Assembly (NCBI GenBank): GCA_900316645.1 | Contig: ONDP01000011.1 | Location: 1 to 64,000 of the forward strand | DNA length: 64,000 nucleotides | Source: an uncultured Prevotellaceae bacterium | GTDB taxonomy: Bacteria > Bacteroidota > Bacteroidia > Bacteroidales > Bacteroidaceae | Reading direction: 5' to 3' | Part shown: positions 35,455 to 43,928 of the stretch, piece after piece | How the letters are laid out: each line of letters opens with the position of its first letter | Numbering within the stretch: the stretch's first letter is position 1 | Program-made: the position numbers and the translations under genes | The notes under the pieces: generated by a model | Databases searched by the model: none | Seen by the model: only the letters and a program-made list of their open reading frames with translations | What the model was told of the DNA's origin: nothing

Positions 35455-36482
35455 CTATTATTATTATCTGCATCACCGCCTGCTTCCTCATGATGGGCGG
35501 TTGCACCATGGTTCTTGGCAACGAAGACACATCCGACAAGAAGGAAAAGAAACTCGTCTTCGACGATGACGACGATGGCGACGACGTGAATGGACGCAAG
35601 TATAAATTCGTCGACAAAGAAGACCGCGAAGAGGGCGTCAAGGACGACAGTCTCGTGGTGAACAAAGCCCTGGAGGGCGACCCATACAAAGAGCTCGACG
35701 AACTCATCGGACTCGATGCTGTCAAGGCGGAGGTGCGCTCGTTGGCCAACTATGTAAAAGTGCAGAAAGCCCGTAAGGAAAAGGGACTCAAAACCCCCAA
35801 CCTCAACTATCACCTTGTATTCACAGGCAGTCCCGGTACCGGTAAGACCACCGTGGCCCGCATCGTAGCCCGCATCTACAAAGACCTGGGCATCCTGAAG
35901 AAAGGCCATCTCGTTGAGACCGACCGCTCGGGACTCATCGGACAATATGTCGGACAGACCGCTCCACGCGTCAACCAGATGTGCGACTCAGCCCTTGGCG
36001 GTGTACTCTTCATCGACGAGGCCTATGCCATCACCCAGAGTGATGCCGGTGCCGACTATGGTAAGGAGGCTGTTGCCACCCTGCTCAAACGCATGGAGGA
36101 CGATCGCGACCGACTGGTAGTCATCGTGGCAGGTTACACCAACGAGATGAAGAAATTCATCGACACCAACCCAGGTCTTGAGTCGCGCTTCAATCGCTAT
36201 ATCCACTTCCCCGACTATTCGGCTGAAGACCTCTACAAGATTTTCCGCCAGTATCTGAAGAAGAACCAGTACACCATCACCAAGGAGGCTGCAGCCTTCC
36301 TGCAGGAGCACTTGGAGCACAAGGTAGCCACCAAGGACCGCAACTTCGGTAATGCCCGTTATGTGCGCAACCTCTTCGAAAAGACCATCCAGGCGCAGGC
36401 CAACCGCATTGCCAAGGCCGGAAAAGTGTCCGACGAAGAACTGGTAGAAATCACTATTGCCGACGTTAAGAAAGCAGTATAA
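35415..36482 (+). CDS. Membrane-anchored CbbX/SpoVK-type AAA+ ATPase
   Basis: The 355-residue protein begins with a hydrophobic segment (TIIIICITACFLMMGGC, residues 13-29), then an acidic stretch (DDDDDGDD), then one AAA+ domain from about residue 95: ELIGLDAVKAEV, Walker A GSPGTGKTT, Walker B GVLFIDEAYAI, sensor-1 VIVAGYTNEM and the arginine-finger region NPGLESRFNRYIHFPDY. The domain is closest to CbbX and SpoVK. The first segment ends MGGC, like a weak lipobox, but the ATPase must face ATP, so a membrane anchor is more likely than export. Partner unknown. Confidence 0.85.
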   Translation: MASFFDRFSSKQLTIIIICITACFLMMGGCTMVLGNEDTSDKKEKKLVFDDDDDGDDVNGRKYKFVDKEDREEGVKDDSLVVNKALEGDPYKELDELIGLDAVKAEVRSLANYVKVQKARKEKGLKTPNLNYHLVFTGSPGTGKTTVARIVARIYKDLGILKKGHLVETDRSGLIGQYVGQTAPRVNQMCDSALGGVLFIDEAYAITQSDAGADYGKEAVATLLKRMEDDRDRLVVIVAGYTNEMKKFIDTNPGLESRFNRYIHFPDYSAEDLYKIFRQYLKKNQYTITKEAAAFLQEHLEHKVATKDRNFGNARYVRNLFEKTIQAQANRIAKAGKVSDEELVEITIADVKKAV

Positions 36483-36506
36483 AATAGTAAAACAGAAGTA
36501 TAAGTA

Positions 36507-37688
36507 ATGCAAAAGAAATATCTATGGATGCTGACCGTCATCCTATTTTACGGTCTTGTTCTGACATCGTGTTCGAACGACGATGCCGTAACACCCCCTT
36601 CAGCCGAGGTAGAAGCCATGCTGAAGAAGATGACGCTACGCGAAAAAGTGGGGCAAATGTTCTTTGTACGCGTAGAGTCGCTCGATCCATCGATAGAATG
36701 GACCACTTATGATGACTTGGCGAATCTCAAGAATCAGGAGATTACCATGAAAATGAGGAAGGTCAACCATGATTACCCCGTGGGCGGCATCATCCTCTAT
36801 GCATGGAATATCGAGGACGAAACCCAGCTGGCCAGCATCATCAAGCAGGTTCGTTCGCTGAATGGCAGTCCGCTACTCTGCATCGACGAGGAGGGAGGAC
36901 GAGTGTCGCGCATCGCCAACAATCCCAACTTTCACGTCAAGAAATACGAGTCGATGGCAGCTATCGGTGCTACCGGCGACCCGAAAAACGCCTACGAGTG
37001 TGGCAACACCATCGGAACCTATCTGAAGCGTTACGATTTTGACATCGACTTTGCTCCCGTGGCTGACGTGAATACCAATCCCGACAACATCATCATCGGT
37101 CCCCGTGCCTTCAGCGACGACCCTGCCGTGGCTGCCCCAATGGTGACCAACTATCTGCAAGGTCTGAAGGATGCGGGCATCACGGGCTGCATCAAGCATT
37201 TCCCCGGTCATGGCGACACGACTAACGACACTCACTCAGGCTATGTGCAGTCGCTGAAGACCTGGGACGAGATGAATCAGTGTGAGATGGTGACCTTCCG
37301 TGCAGGCATCCAGTGGGGTTGTCAGCTCATCATGACCGCCCACATCGCCGTGCCAAATGTCACAGGTACCAACATTCCCTCCACGCTGTCGCCAGTTGTC
37401 CTGCAAGACAAGTTGCGCGGCGAGTTAGGCTATCAGAACATCATCATCACCGACGGTATGGAGATGGGTGCTATCACCAAGCACTATACCAGTGGCGAGG
37501 CAGCTGTGGGCAGCATCAAGGCAGGTGTGGACATCGTGCTGGGTCCTCGTGACTTCACCGAGGCCTTCGATGCCGTTATCGCCGCCGTGAATAACGGCAC
37601 CCTCAGCGAGGAGCGCATCAACCAGAGCGTGCGTCGCATCCTGACACTCAGATATGCAATGAAAAGGATGCCGCAGCGATCACTTTAG
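36507..37688 (+). CDS. Glycoside hydrolase family 3 lipoprotein (beta-N-acetylhexosaminidase/NagZ-like)
   Basis: The 393-residue protein has a lipoprotein signal (MQKKYLWMLTVILFYGLVLTSC) and a single GH3 barrel. KHFPGHGDTTNDTHSG is the NagZ-type His/Asp catalytic loop and TDGMEMGAI holds the nucleophile aspartate. There is no second GH3 domain. Likely removes GlcNAc from muropeptides or glycans at the cell surface or periplasm; typical NagZ is cytoplasmic, so export is a difference from enterobacteria. The TAG stop lies in the first unit of a 22-bp repeat array. Confidence 0.88.
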   Translation: MQKKYLWMLTVILFYGLVLTSCSNDDAVTPPSAEVEAMLKKMTLREKVGQMFFVRVESLDPSIEWTTYDDLANLKNQEITMKMRKVNHDYPVGGIILYAWNIEDETQLASIIKQVRSLNGSPLLCIDEEGGRVSRIANNPNFHVKKYESMAAIGATGDPKNAYECGNTIGTYLKRYDFDIDFAPVADVNTNPDNIIIGPRAFSDDPAVAAPMVTNYLQGLKDAGITGCIKHFPGHGDTTNDTHSGYVQSLKTWDEMNQCEMVTFRAGIQWGCQLIMTAHIAVPNVTGTNIPSTLSPVVLQDKLRGELGYQNIIITDGMEMGAITKHYTSGEAAVGSIKAGVDIVLGPRDFTEAFDAVIAAVNNGTLSEERINQSVRRILTLRYAMKRMPQRSL

Positions 37689-37913
37689 TCCCTCGTTTGT
37701 TCAGATAGTCTCTTTCACTCGTTCAGATAGTCCCTTTCACTCGTTCAGATAGGGCCTATAGGGGGTAAGAAGCCGTCTGCGCAGGGGATGGAAGCCATTC
37801 TAACAGGGGATGGAAGGCAGGTTAACAATCGTTTGCGCCTACGCAAACGATTTGACGCGCACACGCAAACGATTGTTCGCCTATACACAAACGATTGTCC
37901 GCCTATACGCAAA
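37684..37913. repeat. 22-bp-period repeat array (ten units, three families)
   Basis: Three units ending TTCAGA (37684-37705, 37706-37727, 37728-37749), ten odd bases, three units at 37760-37825 (two of them begin CAGGGGATGGAAG), then four at 37826-37913, of which the last two read CGATTGTtCGCCTATACaCA and its variant. Units resemble their neighbours, not the whole array. The minus-strand 84-codon frame through it is repeat-derived. Confidence 0.85.
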
Positions 37914-37964
37914 TTGAATTCTTTTTTTTTGATATTTACCTTTCCGACTTTTTTATACCAAAAG

Positions 37965-37996
37965 TTTGCATCATTCCAAACAAATGAGTATATTTG
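37965..37996 (+). promoter_or_regulatory. Promoter in the relic region
   Basis: TTTG (37965-37968), 20 bases, TATATTTG (37989-37996): perfect consensus, followed only by a 31-codon frame. Confidence 0.65.
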
Positions 37997-38051
37997 CAAT
38001 CGGAAAGCCTCGTGGTAAGGTATTGTACTAATAACTAATAAGGAATATAAG

Positions 38052-38147
38052 ATGATAAATACTAACCGCTACTGGCGGTTATTCTGGTGCTGGTATTGGC
38101 GGTGCTCATTCTATGAGGTTGCAAACATCATCTATAAAGATAGCTGA
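38052..38147 (+). pseudogene. Degenerate small ORF behind a good promoter
   Basis: MINTNRYWRLFWCWYWRC..., 31 codons. A shift of frame after WCW would read LVLAVLIL-stop-GCKHHL, which looks like a lipoprotein signal with a nonsense codon, so this is probably the broken start of a small lipoprotein gene. Confidence 0.35.
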
Positions 38148-38154
38148 TAGCAAA

Positions 38155-38207
38155 TTACCAAGCGAGGCTTTGGCTTCTATACGGCGCTCTTTGGCTTCGC
38201 CTCCCAG
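38155..38207 (-). pseudogene. 3' fragment of a DNA/RNA non-specific endonuclease gene
   Basis: Minus-strand reading GGEAKERRIEAKASLG matches the C-terminus of the intact nuclease (DDVERRIESKSSLADW). At DNA level 38161-38190 agrees with 52472-52501 at about 26 of 30 positions. Confidence 0.5.
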
Positions 38208-38262
38208 GAGCCGAGACCATCCACCGCGTTTTGGGTGATTTGGGTGACTCGCTTATTTTTCG

Positions 38263-38325
38263 TACCTTTGCGGCATGTTTGTACGTAAGAAGAAAAAGCC
38301 GCCGGGCTTCACAGTACAACGGCTA
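38263..38325 (+). pseudogene. Transposase gene start, truncated
   Basis: TACCTTTG (38263-38270), four bases, then ATG and MFVRKKKKPPGFTVQ. From memory, IS1634-type transposases of Prevotella start MFVRKK...; only about 15 codons match. The open frame runs on to a stop near 38448 without resemblance. Confidence 0.4.
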
Positions 38326-38401
38326 AAATATCCAACAAATCATTTTTACCATAATGATAAAAATTATGTAATTCCAGAGGTCACTACCTCTGTATATCGC
38401 C

Positions 38402-38501
38402 TGGCACAAAAAATCATCCCGCAAGTTATTAACCTGCGGGATGTGTGATAAAAGTTTTCTGCTGAAATTCTACTTATTGCCTTGATCATGATGCAAAGTT
38501 A
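38402..38501 (-). ncRNA. Short transcription unit: small RNA or leaderless mini-ORF
   Basis: A perfect minus-strand promoter (38494-38524) is followed after about 80 bases by a terminator (38408-38443). An ATG at 38489, four bases past the -7 box, opens a 41-codon frame (MIKAISRISAENFYH...) that runs through the terminator. Either a small RNA, or the remnant 5' end of a leaderless gene. Confidence 0.35.
38408..38443 (-). terminator. Intrinsic terminator
   Basis: CATCCCGCA and TGCGGGATG stem with an 11-base loop; six T on the minus strand after it. Confidence 0.8.
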
Positions 38502-38524
38502 GGCAATTCTTTTGGAACTGCAAA
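38494..38524 (-). promoter_or_regulatory. Promoter of the short minus-strand unit
   Basis: TTTG (38521-38524), 19 bases, TAACTTTG (38494-38501) on the minus strand. Confidence 0.75.
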
Positions 38525-38629
38525 TTTTTTGCAGACTTTTTCACACATTTCTGGTTCTTCTTTAATTTAGTTGAAAGATCGTAATTTTTGACAATTTAGC
38601 TGACTACAATTCGGTGACAAGATTCACAC

Positions 38630-38695
38630 CATCATTTGGCTCGATTCAATTTGCCATTTGGCCCGAATCAATTCATCGTTTGACTCGAGTCAATA
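38630..38695. repeat. 22-bp tandem triplet
   Basis: Units at 38630-38651, 38652-38673, 38674-38695 sharing TTTGgCtCGAaTCAAT with substitutions. Confidence 0.85.
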
Positions 38696-38897
38696 TAATG
38701 AGGGGTCTTGGTACATGTTTATGAACTTCTTCTGAAATATTGACAAAATATTCAACCAAACTGAAGAAGAGCCACATTTCTTGTACCAGTAAGTCAAAGA
38801 TCGCGATGAGCGAGTAAAGAGCGTGAACTCGTTTACAAGCTCTTTCGAGCGTAGCGGTTTTCGAGGCAAAGCCTCAAAGATCGCGTTTCTATATCAT

Positions 38898-38924
38898 CAC
38901 ACAGAGGGACTGTCCCGCTGTGTC
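38898..38924. repeat. REP-like inverted repeat
   Basis: CACACAG-a-GGGAC-t-GTCCC-g-CTGTGTC. Similar GGGAC-centred hairpins flanked by ACACAG are widespread bacterial REP-type elements, from memory. Lies just after the fimbrillin operon end. Confidence 0.5.
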
Positions 38925-38947
38925 ATCCCTTTGATCTAATCTGCATC

Positions 38948-41263
38948 CTAATAAGTAAATATTGGGCGGATATAGCGTGATGCACCCGTATCTTGGTTAG
39001 TCCAAACACCATTCTGGAATGTCCATCTTCTAACTACTCCTGACACAGATGAACTATGATATTTTCCCCCCCCAAGGCTTCTTCCCCCTGCATTCACAAT
39101 AGTTGTATTGACCGTTGACCACAAATTTGTTATACAGGCTTCATATTCACCCTTAGTGCCAGTTTTCCAAGTTTTACCCGTAACGCCATAGGTTCCATTT
39201 GCTGAATTACATTCTTTATCTGAATCTGTATACGATGCATTTTGTCCATCAGAATTTGCATTACCTTGATTGTTCCACAGCATCACAACATAGCCAGAAG
39301 CAGTAATAACTCCAACGTTCGTCGTATTATAATGACTGAAAACAGCTGAAGGGATTTCCATACTATTGTTTGCTGAACTGAAGACACTGGCATCCCTTGC
39401 CACTACATTTCCAACTTCCGCATTGGCAGTAGTAAGTGTTGTGGCAGCTGCCAAATGGAATGTCATTGTGAGCGGGTTGCCGTCAGCAGTCTTATGATTG
39501 TCGTCTGGTGTCAACTTAACCGTCACTGGAGCATAAAAAGCCTTGTCAGATGACCGCTTGACAGTAATAGTGCCTTGCTTATCGTCATCAGCACTGCTGG
39601 TTCAATCGGCATACTGATAAGTGACCTTTGAGTCAAGCGTTGAAGATTCTGCCGTCAGAGTGCCTCCTTTGAAATTTACCACCACAGGTTTCGTGCTATC
39701 ACTCAACTGAGATTTTGTGAATATCAAAGCCTTATCGGTAAGATATTCCATGGATTGGAATGATAAGTCATCTGCCGTTATCTCTTTCTTATTAATAATA
39801 AACGGAATCGTTTTAGTTCCAGTATAATTACCCTTTCCTGTAAGCACCAGATCATAACCAGTTTCATTGGCATCCGTCTGTTGATACCCTGAAAGATCAT
39901 AGTGATCAGTAGCGTTCAATGGGATATCATCTCCACCAAAATTGTCAGACGCCTCAACTGTTGCCGTCTGCAAAGCTCCGGTATAGGTATAGTCACCCGT
40001 TACACTGGCTGTCACCGCATTAATGTCTCGGGGCTTAATCACAAAAGTCTGGGTGCCCACCTTCCCCTCATACGCTCCACCGTCTTTGCCTTTTACAACC
40101 ACGATACCCTGGCCTGCATTGACATTGCCGAAATACTGAGGGGCATCGAAATTCTCTGTATATGCTGCGGTCGTAGATTCATAACTGCCTTCAGCCGTCA
40201 GTATCACAAAATCTGGTTCATGCGCCGTATTGTCGTAAACACGTCCGTCGTCATCAGGAATGCTCCTGATAGCGAACTCGCCCTCGCCCAGAGGAGCGAC
40301 GGTGTCAGACGTGCCGTCATCACTCCAGTCAGTAATCGTGGTGGCACGGACCGTCATCGCCTGCATGCCAATGTCGAGGTTGAAGGTGTACTGGTGACCT
40401 TCTTGTAGCAACAAGTCAGTACCCAATTTAAACATGGCCGTACCCTTATTGGTGGTGACCTCAATGAAGTCGGCATCGGTGGCAACGGTCTGCTTTGGCG
40501 GCAACAGAGCGGCGCCGTAGTTGCTTATCGTGATATCACTCGCGTCTGCCAGGGTACCCGCATCACCCAGCACACCTGTTGTGGCATTGAAACCGATAGT
40601 ACGCTTAAAGCCTTTCAGTTTAATGCTCTGGACAACAAGTCCAGCCACCGTACCGTCGTTCTTGGCATTGACGACGATCTTCGCCATCTTATGCGAGAAC
40701 TGAATCTTGATGGGTGACACTTCTGCCGACACGGGATTGCCGTCTGGCGTTCCCCACATCATGTCGCTGCCCTTGTAGCCGCGTTGTGCCTCATCATCCG
40801 CATTGTCAGAAGCCTCGATGGTGGCATCGCCCGCCTCGCGCTGGTCGGCAGAGACGGTGAAGGAGGTAGAACTGCTGGTCAACCACGAGGGATAGAGTGC
40901 ATAGGCACTGACTGTCGTTGTTCGGTCGGACGGTCCTACCATATAACGCTCAGAATGCAATGGGTTGATATTGTTCTCGTCGGCCTCCATCGTAGTGAGC
41001 AGAATGCCATCGTAGTTTGTGGAATGACCTCCATCTATAAACGAAATGTAGCCACGTATCAGTTCGTCGGCATCGAATGCTGCCGTCTGGATATCTACAT
41101 CTGCACGCATAGTGGTGCCACCTGATCGGACAGCCGCCAGTTTCAGTTGAGGTTTGTCAACTTCTCCTGCACCCATTTCAGAACTGTCGTGAGTGGCACA
41201 GGCAGCCAACGTCAGGGCTGCCAGCGCCAGGATCATTTTTTTGATATTCTTCATTGTTTTCAT
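38948..41263 (-). pseudogene. Fimbrillin-family lipoprotein with MBG-like domains, split by an in-frame TGA
   Basis: One frame runs from 41263 to 38948 with a single TGA at 39602-39604. The first part (553 residues) has a lipobox (LTLAAC), MRA at 52-54, a fimbrillin core ending near TITDWSDDG (about 310), then MBG-like repeats (VTGDYTYTGALQTATVEA, LTGKGNYTGTKTIPFII). After the TGA the frame continues TSSADDDKQGTITVKRSS and 200 more residues to GASRYIRPIFTY, a surface-protein type ending. Without the stop it would be about 771 residues. Nonsense mutation, programmed readthrough, or sequencing error. Last gene of the fimbrial operon. Confidence 0.75.
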
Positions 41264-41273
41264 CGTTTATCGT

Positions 41274-43916
41274 TTAGAATGCGAAAAGCTGCAGGATGCC
41301 CGTGTCAATAGTGATGTCAACACCGAGCAGGGTAGATTTCTTTGCCCGTTTTTCGAGCGTGACACTACTCGGAGCATTCTCAGAATGATGCGGGATCATA
41401 CACCACACACTGCTGCCGCTTTCCGTGCTTGTAAACTTGTTCCATGACCAGAAATGGAAATTCTCACACGTGCCATAGTAGCTTAAGATAGGCGGGAAGA
41501 GCCACTCCTTATTGATCACATCATTGGCAATGACAGCCTTTTGGTAGTCTTCCTTGGTGCCAAGGTACCACCAGTATTTTTTCTCTGATGGATCGCCGGC
41601 ATTCTCTACGACACGATGCTGATTGTTCCAGTTCGTTGCTGTCGCCTTGGGATTATCAGCCCATTTGCAACTACCAGCATGGTCGTTGGCAAGCACATAG
41701 CCGTGACCACCGGCAGTCCTGTTACCATTTTCGTCTTCGCCTACGGCATCAGAACCTATGTATGTGATAACACCACGTAAACAACTCGGAACCCCATTGT
41801 AATATGCGATGGAAATTCCATGATCCGCAGCCATCATATCAAAACCTTCATTTGTATTGGGATAGATATAGCCGTCGTATGTCACCATATAGCCCAGATA
41901 TTTGGCATCGGTAGCCTTGACCTCACTGAGCTTAATGACCACCTGGTTGATAGTCAGGGCACACTGAGCCTGGGCAGGCAGATAGTTATCATCGCCAGAA
42001 TCGCTGATGATGATAGTCTTTCCTGTACGCTTGTTATCAGTGGTACGTTTCAGGCTTAACTTGTTGCCTGTCAGCGTAACATCCACGCCCGGGTCACTTG
42101 TTATCTCATAACTGAGGGTTCCCGTACCAGCATGATCGATGGTTATCGTCTTGATCGTGTTGATACGCTCGCTTCCCTTGAATATGATGGGCATCGGATC
42201 CAATGTCACGCGACCGTTGGCCTTTTGGATGGTAACATCTATGCTCTGTGGCGTGGTATCCTCATACTTGCCACCGCCATCCACTTTCCACCATACTGTG
42301 TAGGTGCCTGCATTGGTTCCCGTAGGGATATCGGTGGTATAGACACCAGTTTGACTGAGGCTATAGACCATTCTACCTACTGTAGTAACACCTTCCGTGA
42401 CGAGTGCCTGAGGTTTCTCATTATAAGTAAGACTGTTAGCCGTCGGTGCTGTCGGTGTCGGTGTGGAAGCCAAATTGATGACGGTGGGATTCTCCACCAT
42501 CTGCGGCGCAATGCCACCATAATTCTCAGTCGGATCTATCTTATACCATACAGAATAAGTACCTGGCTCTGCTATTGTTGGAATAGCAGTGGTGTAAGGG
42601 CCAGTCTTGTTTAGACTATATTTTATCGTAGCAGGAGTTGTTGTGCCGCTAATGACGGCAGAGCCTGATGAGCATAGCTCCTGCAGCGAACCATTATATG
42701 TTTTCTCGCCCAATCCGTTTGGCGCCACAGTAATTTCTGCCGCTGCAGCTTGAATATAGAACGTTTTGGCGGCAATCTTACCTTCATAGCCAGTCCCTTG
42801 TCCTCGAACCACTACGACAGCATACCCCTTATTCACGTTACTAAAAAACTGGATGGTATAGTTTTCTGGATCAACAGGTGCTCCATCCATCGTGACAGTG
42901 ATTTCAGGCTCTATGGCTGATCCTGTATAATCCTGATTGGGAATATCCGCAATGACAAGGCTGCTTGCATCAAGCGCATCAACATTCAGAGTCTGACTGG
43001 TACCCCATTCGGGTATAGTCGCTACCTGTGTAAGGTTTTCTGCATTAATACTGATGTTTATCGTATAAACCTTTCCAGACTCAAAAGTCTTAGTTGTGGC
43101 AAGGGCAACGACAGCGACCGCACCGTCTGAGGCATCGGTCTCAATCTCAAGGAACTCGCCTCCGATTGTCTGCGGCGGTAGAAGGCAAGCACTGCCGTTA
43201 GTGCTGATGTTGCCTGTCTCCGACAATACAATATCACCGGTATTGTCGAGTGTACCTGCATCACCTAAGATGCCTGAAAGCGGAGTAAACCCAATTGTGC
43301 GCTTGACACCTTTCAGTGCCACATTCTTCACCGTTCCGGCACCATCACTTGTAACCTTGACGATGAGCTTTGCCATCTTGTGTTTAAAGAAGAGGTCTAT
43401 CGGCTCAATGGTGGCAGACAAATCACTGTAAATGGAGCCATCATTCTTTCCGCCCCACATCAGATCGCTGAGTTTATAGTTGCCATCGCTCTTCTGATCC
43501 TCGAGAACAGAGAACGCCGTGATACCTCTGGTAGCGGTCTGTGGATAAAGGCCATAGAGACTAATGTGTGAACCATCCTCAGGGTAACTGGGTTCCATGC
43601 CCACATCAGGTGTCAGCACATTCTTACCTGCATTAGCCTCCTCCGTCGTACACAGTGTAGGATTGCCAACCCAGGTCTCACTGCCTATTGCGCCCGACCA
43701 AATATAGACGTTCAGCCGCTCGCCTGCATCGAACAACGTGTTCTGTATGTCGGTCGCTGCACGCATCTGATCATTGGCAACAGTGCCTGCTGTGAGACGG
43801 ATGGGGGTTCCTTTACGTCCAAAAGCATTGCGGTCGCCAAAGTCTTCCACAGAGCATGCTGCTGTCATCAACAATAGCAGTGAGGCAAGTATGTTATAAT
43901 AATATTTCTTCATCAT
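41274..43916 (-). CDS. Large fimbrillin-family lipoprotein with MBG-like repeats
   Basis: 880 residues. Signal with lipobox LLLLMTAAC, MRA at 51-53, fimbrillin core (SDLMWGG, FKHKMAKLIVKV, ALKGVKRTIGF, LLPPQTIGG) ending near VATIPEWGT. Then MBG-like domains (VTMDGAPVDPENYTIQF, NSLTYNEKPQALV, GTYTVWWKVDGGGKYEDT) and a unique C-terminal domain of about 200 residues with aromatic-rich EKKYWWYLGTKEDYQKAV. The added length suggests a tip or adhesin subunit rather than a shaft pilin. Sixth of seven fimbrillin-like genes. Confidence 0.8.
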   Translation of the reverse strand: MMKKYYYNILASLLLLMTAACSVEDFGDRNAFGRKGTPIRLTAGTVANDQMRAATDIQNTLFDAGERLNVYIWSGAIGSETWVGNPTLCTTEEANAGKNVLTPDVGMEPSYPEDGSHISLYGLYPQTATRGITAFSVLEDQKSDGNYKLSDLMWGGKNDGSIYSDLSATIEPIDLFFKHKMAKLIVKVTSDGAGTVKNVALKGVKRTIGFTPLSGILGDAGTLDNTGDIVLSETGNISTNGSACLLPPQTIGGEFLEIETDASDGAVAVVALATTKTFESGKVYTINISINAENLTQVATIPEWGTSQTLNVDALDASSLVIADIPNQDYTGSAIEPEITVTMDGAPVDPENYTIQFFSNVNKGYAVVVVRGQGTGYEGKIAAKTFYIQAAAAEITVAPNGLGEKTYNGSLQELCSSGSAVISGTTTPATIKYSLNKTGPYTTAIPTIAEPGTYSVWYKIDPTENYGGIAPQMVENPTVINLASTPTPTAPTANSLTYNEKPQALVTEGVTTVGRMVYSLSQTGVYTTDIPTGTNAGTYTVWWKVDGGGKYEDTTPQSIDVTIQKANGRVTLDPMPIIFKGSERINTIKTITIDHAGTGTLSYEITSDPGVDVTLTGNKLSLKRTTDNKRTGKTIIISDSGDDNYLPAQAQCALTINQVVIKLSEVKATDAKYLGYMVTYDGYIYPNTNEGFDMMAADHGISIAYYNGVPSCLRGVITYIGSDAVGEDENGNRTAGGHGYVLANDHAGSCKWADNPKATATNWNNQHRVVENAGDPSEKKYWWYLGTKEDYQKAVIANDVINKEWLFPPILSYYGTCENFHFWSWNKFTSTESGSSVWCMIPHHSENAPSSVTLEKRAKKSTLLGVDITIDTGILQLFAF

Positions 43917-43928
43917 ACATTCATGCTG

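Larger units (their letters stand above)
37689..38947. other. Gene-poor, repeat-rich interval with relics
   Basis: After the 22-bp array it holds a perfect plus-strand promoter (37965-37996), a 31-codon frame (38052-38147), a nuclease-gene relic, a transposase-start relic, a minus-strand promoter-terminator unit (38402-38524), a second 22-bp triplet (38630-38695), an 80-bp-spaced repeat of TCAAAGATCGCG (38794 and 38874) and a REP-like hairpin (38898-38924). No intact gene of normal size is visible. Confidence 0.7.

Noticed and set aside
35415..35530. Lipoprotein signal on the AAA+ ATPase
   Set aside because: The MGGC is a poor lipobox and export would separate the ATPase from ATP; a membrane anchor fits better.
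37684..37913. CRISPR array
   Set aside because: Units are directly adjacent with no spacers, are not identical, and no cas genes are near.
37745..37999. 84-codon minus-strand ORF
   Set aside because: Its sequence is entirely 22-bp repeats read through; the periodic Arg/Cys-rich peptide has no gene character.
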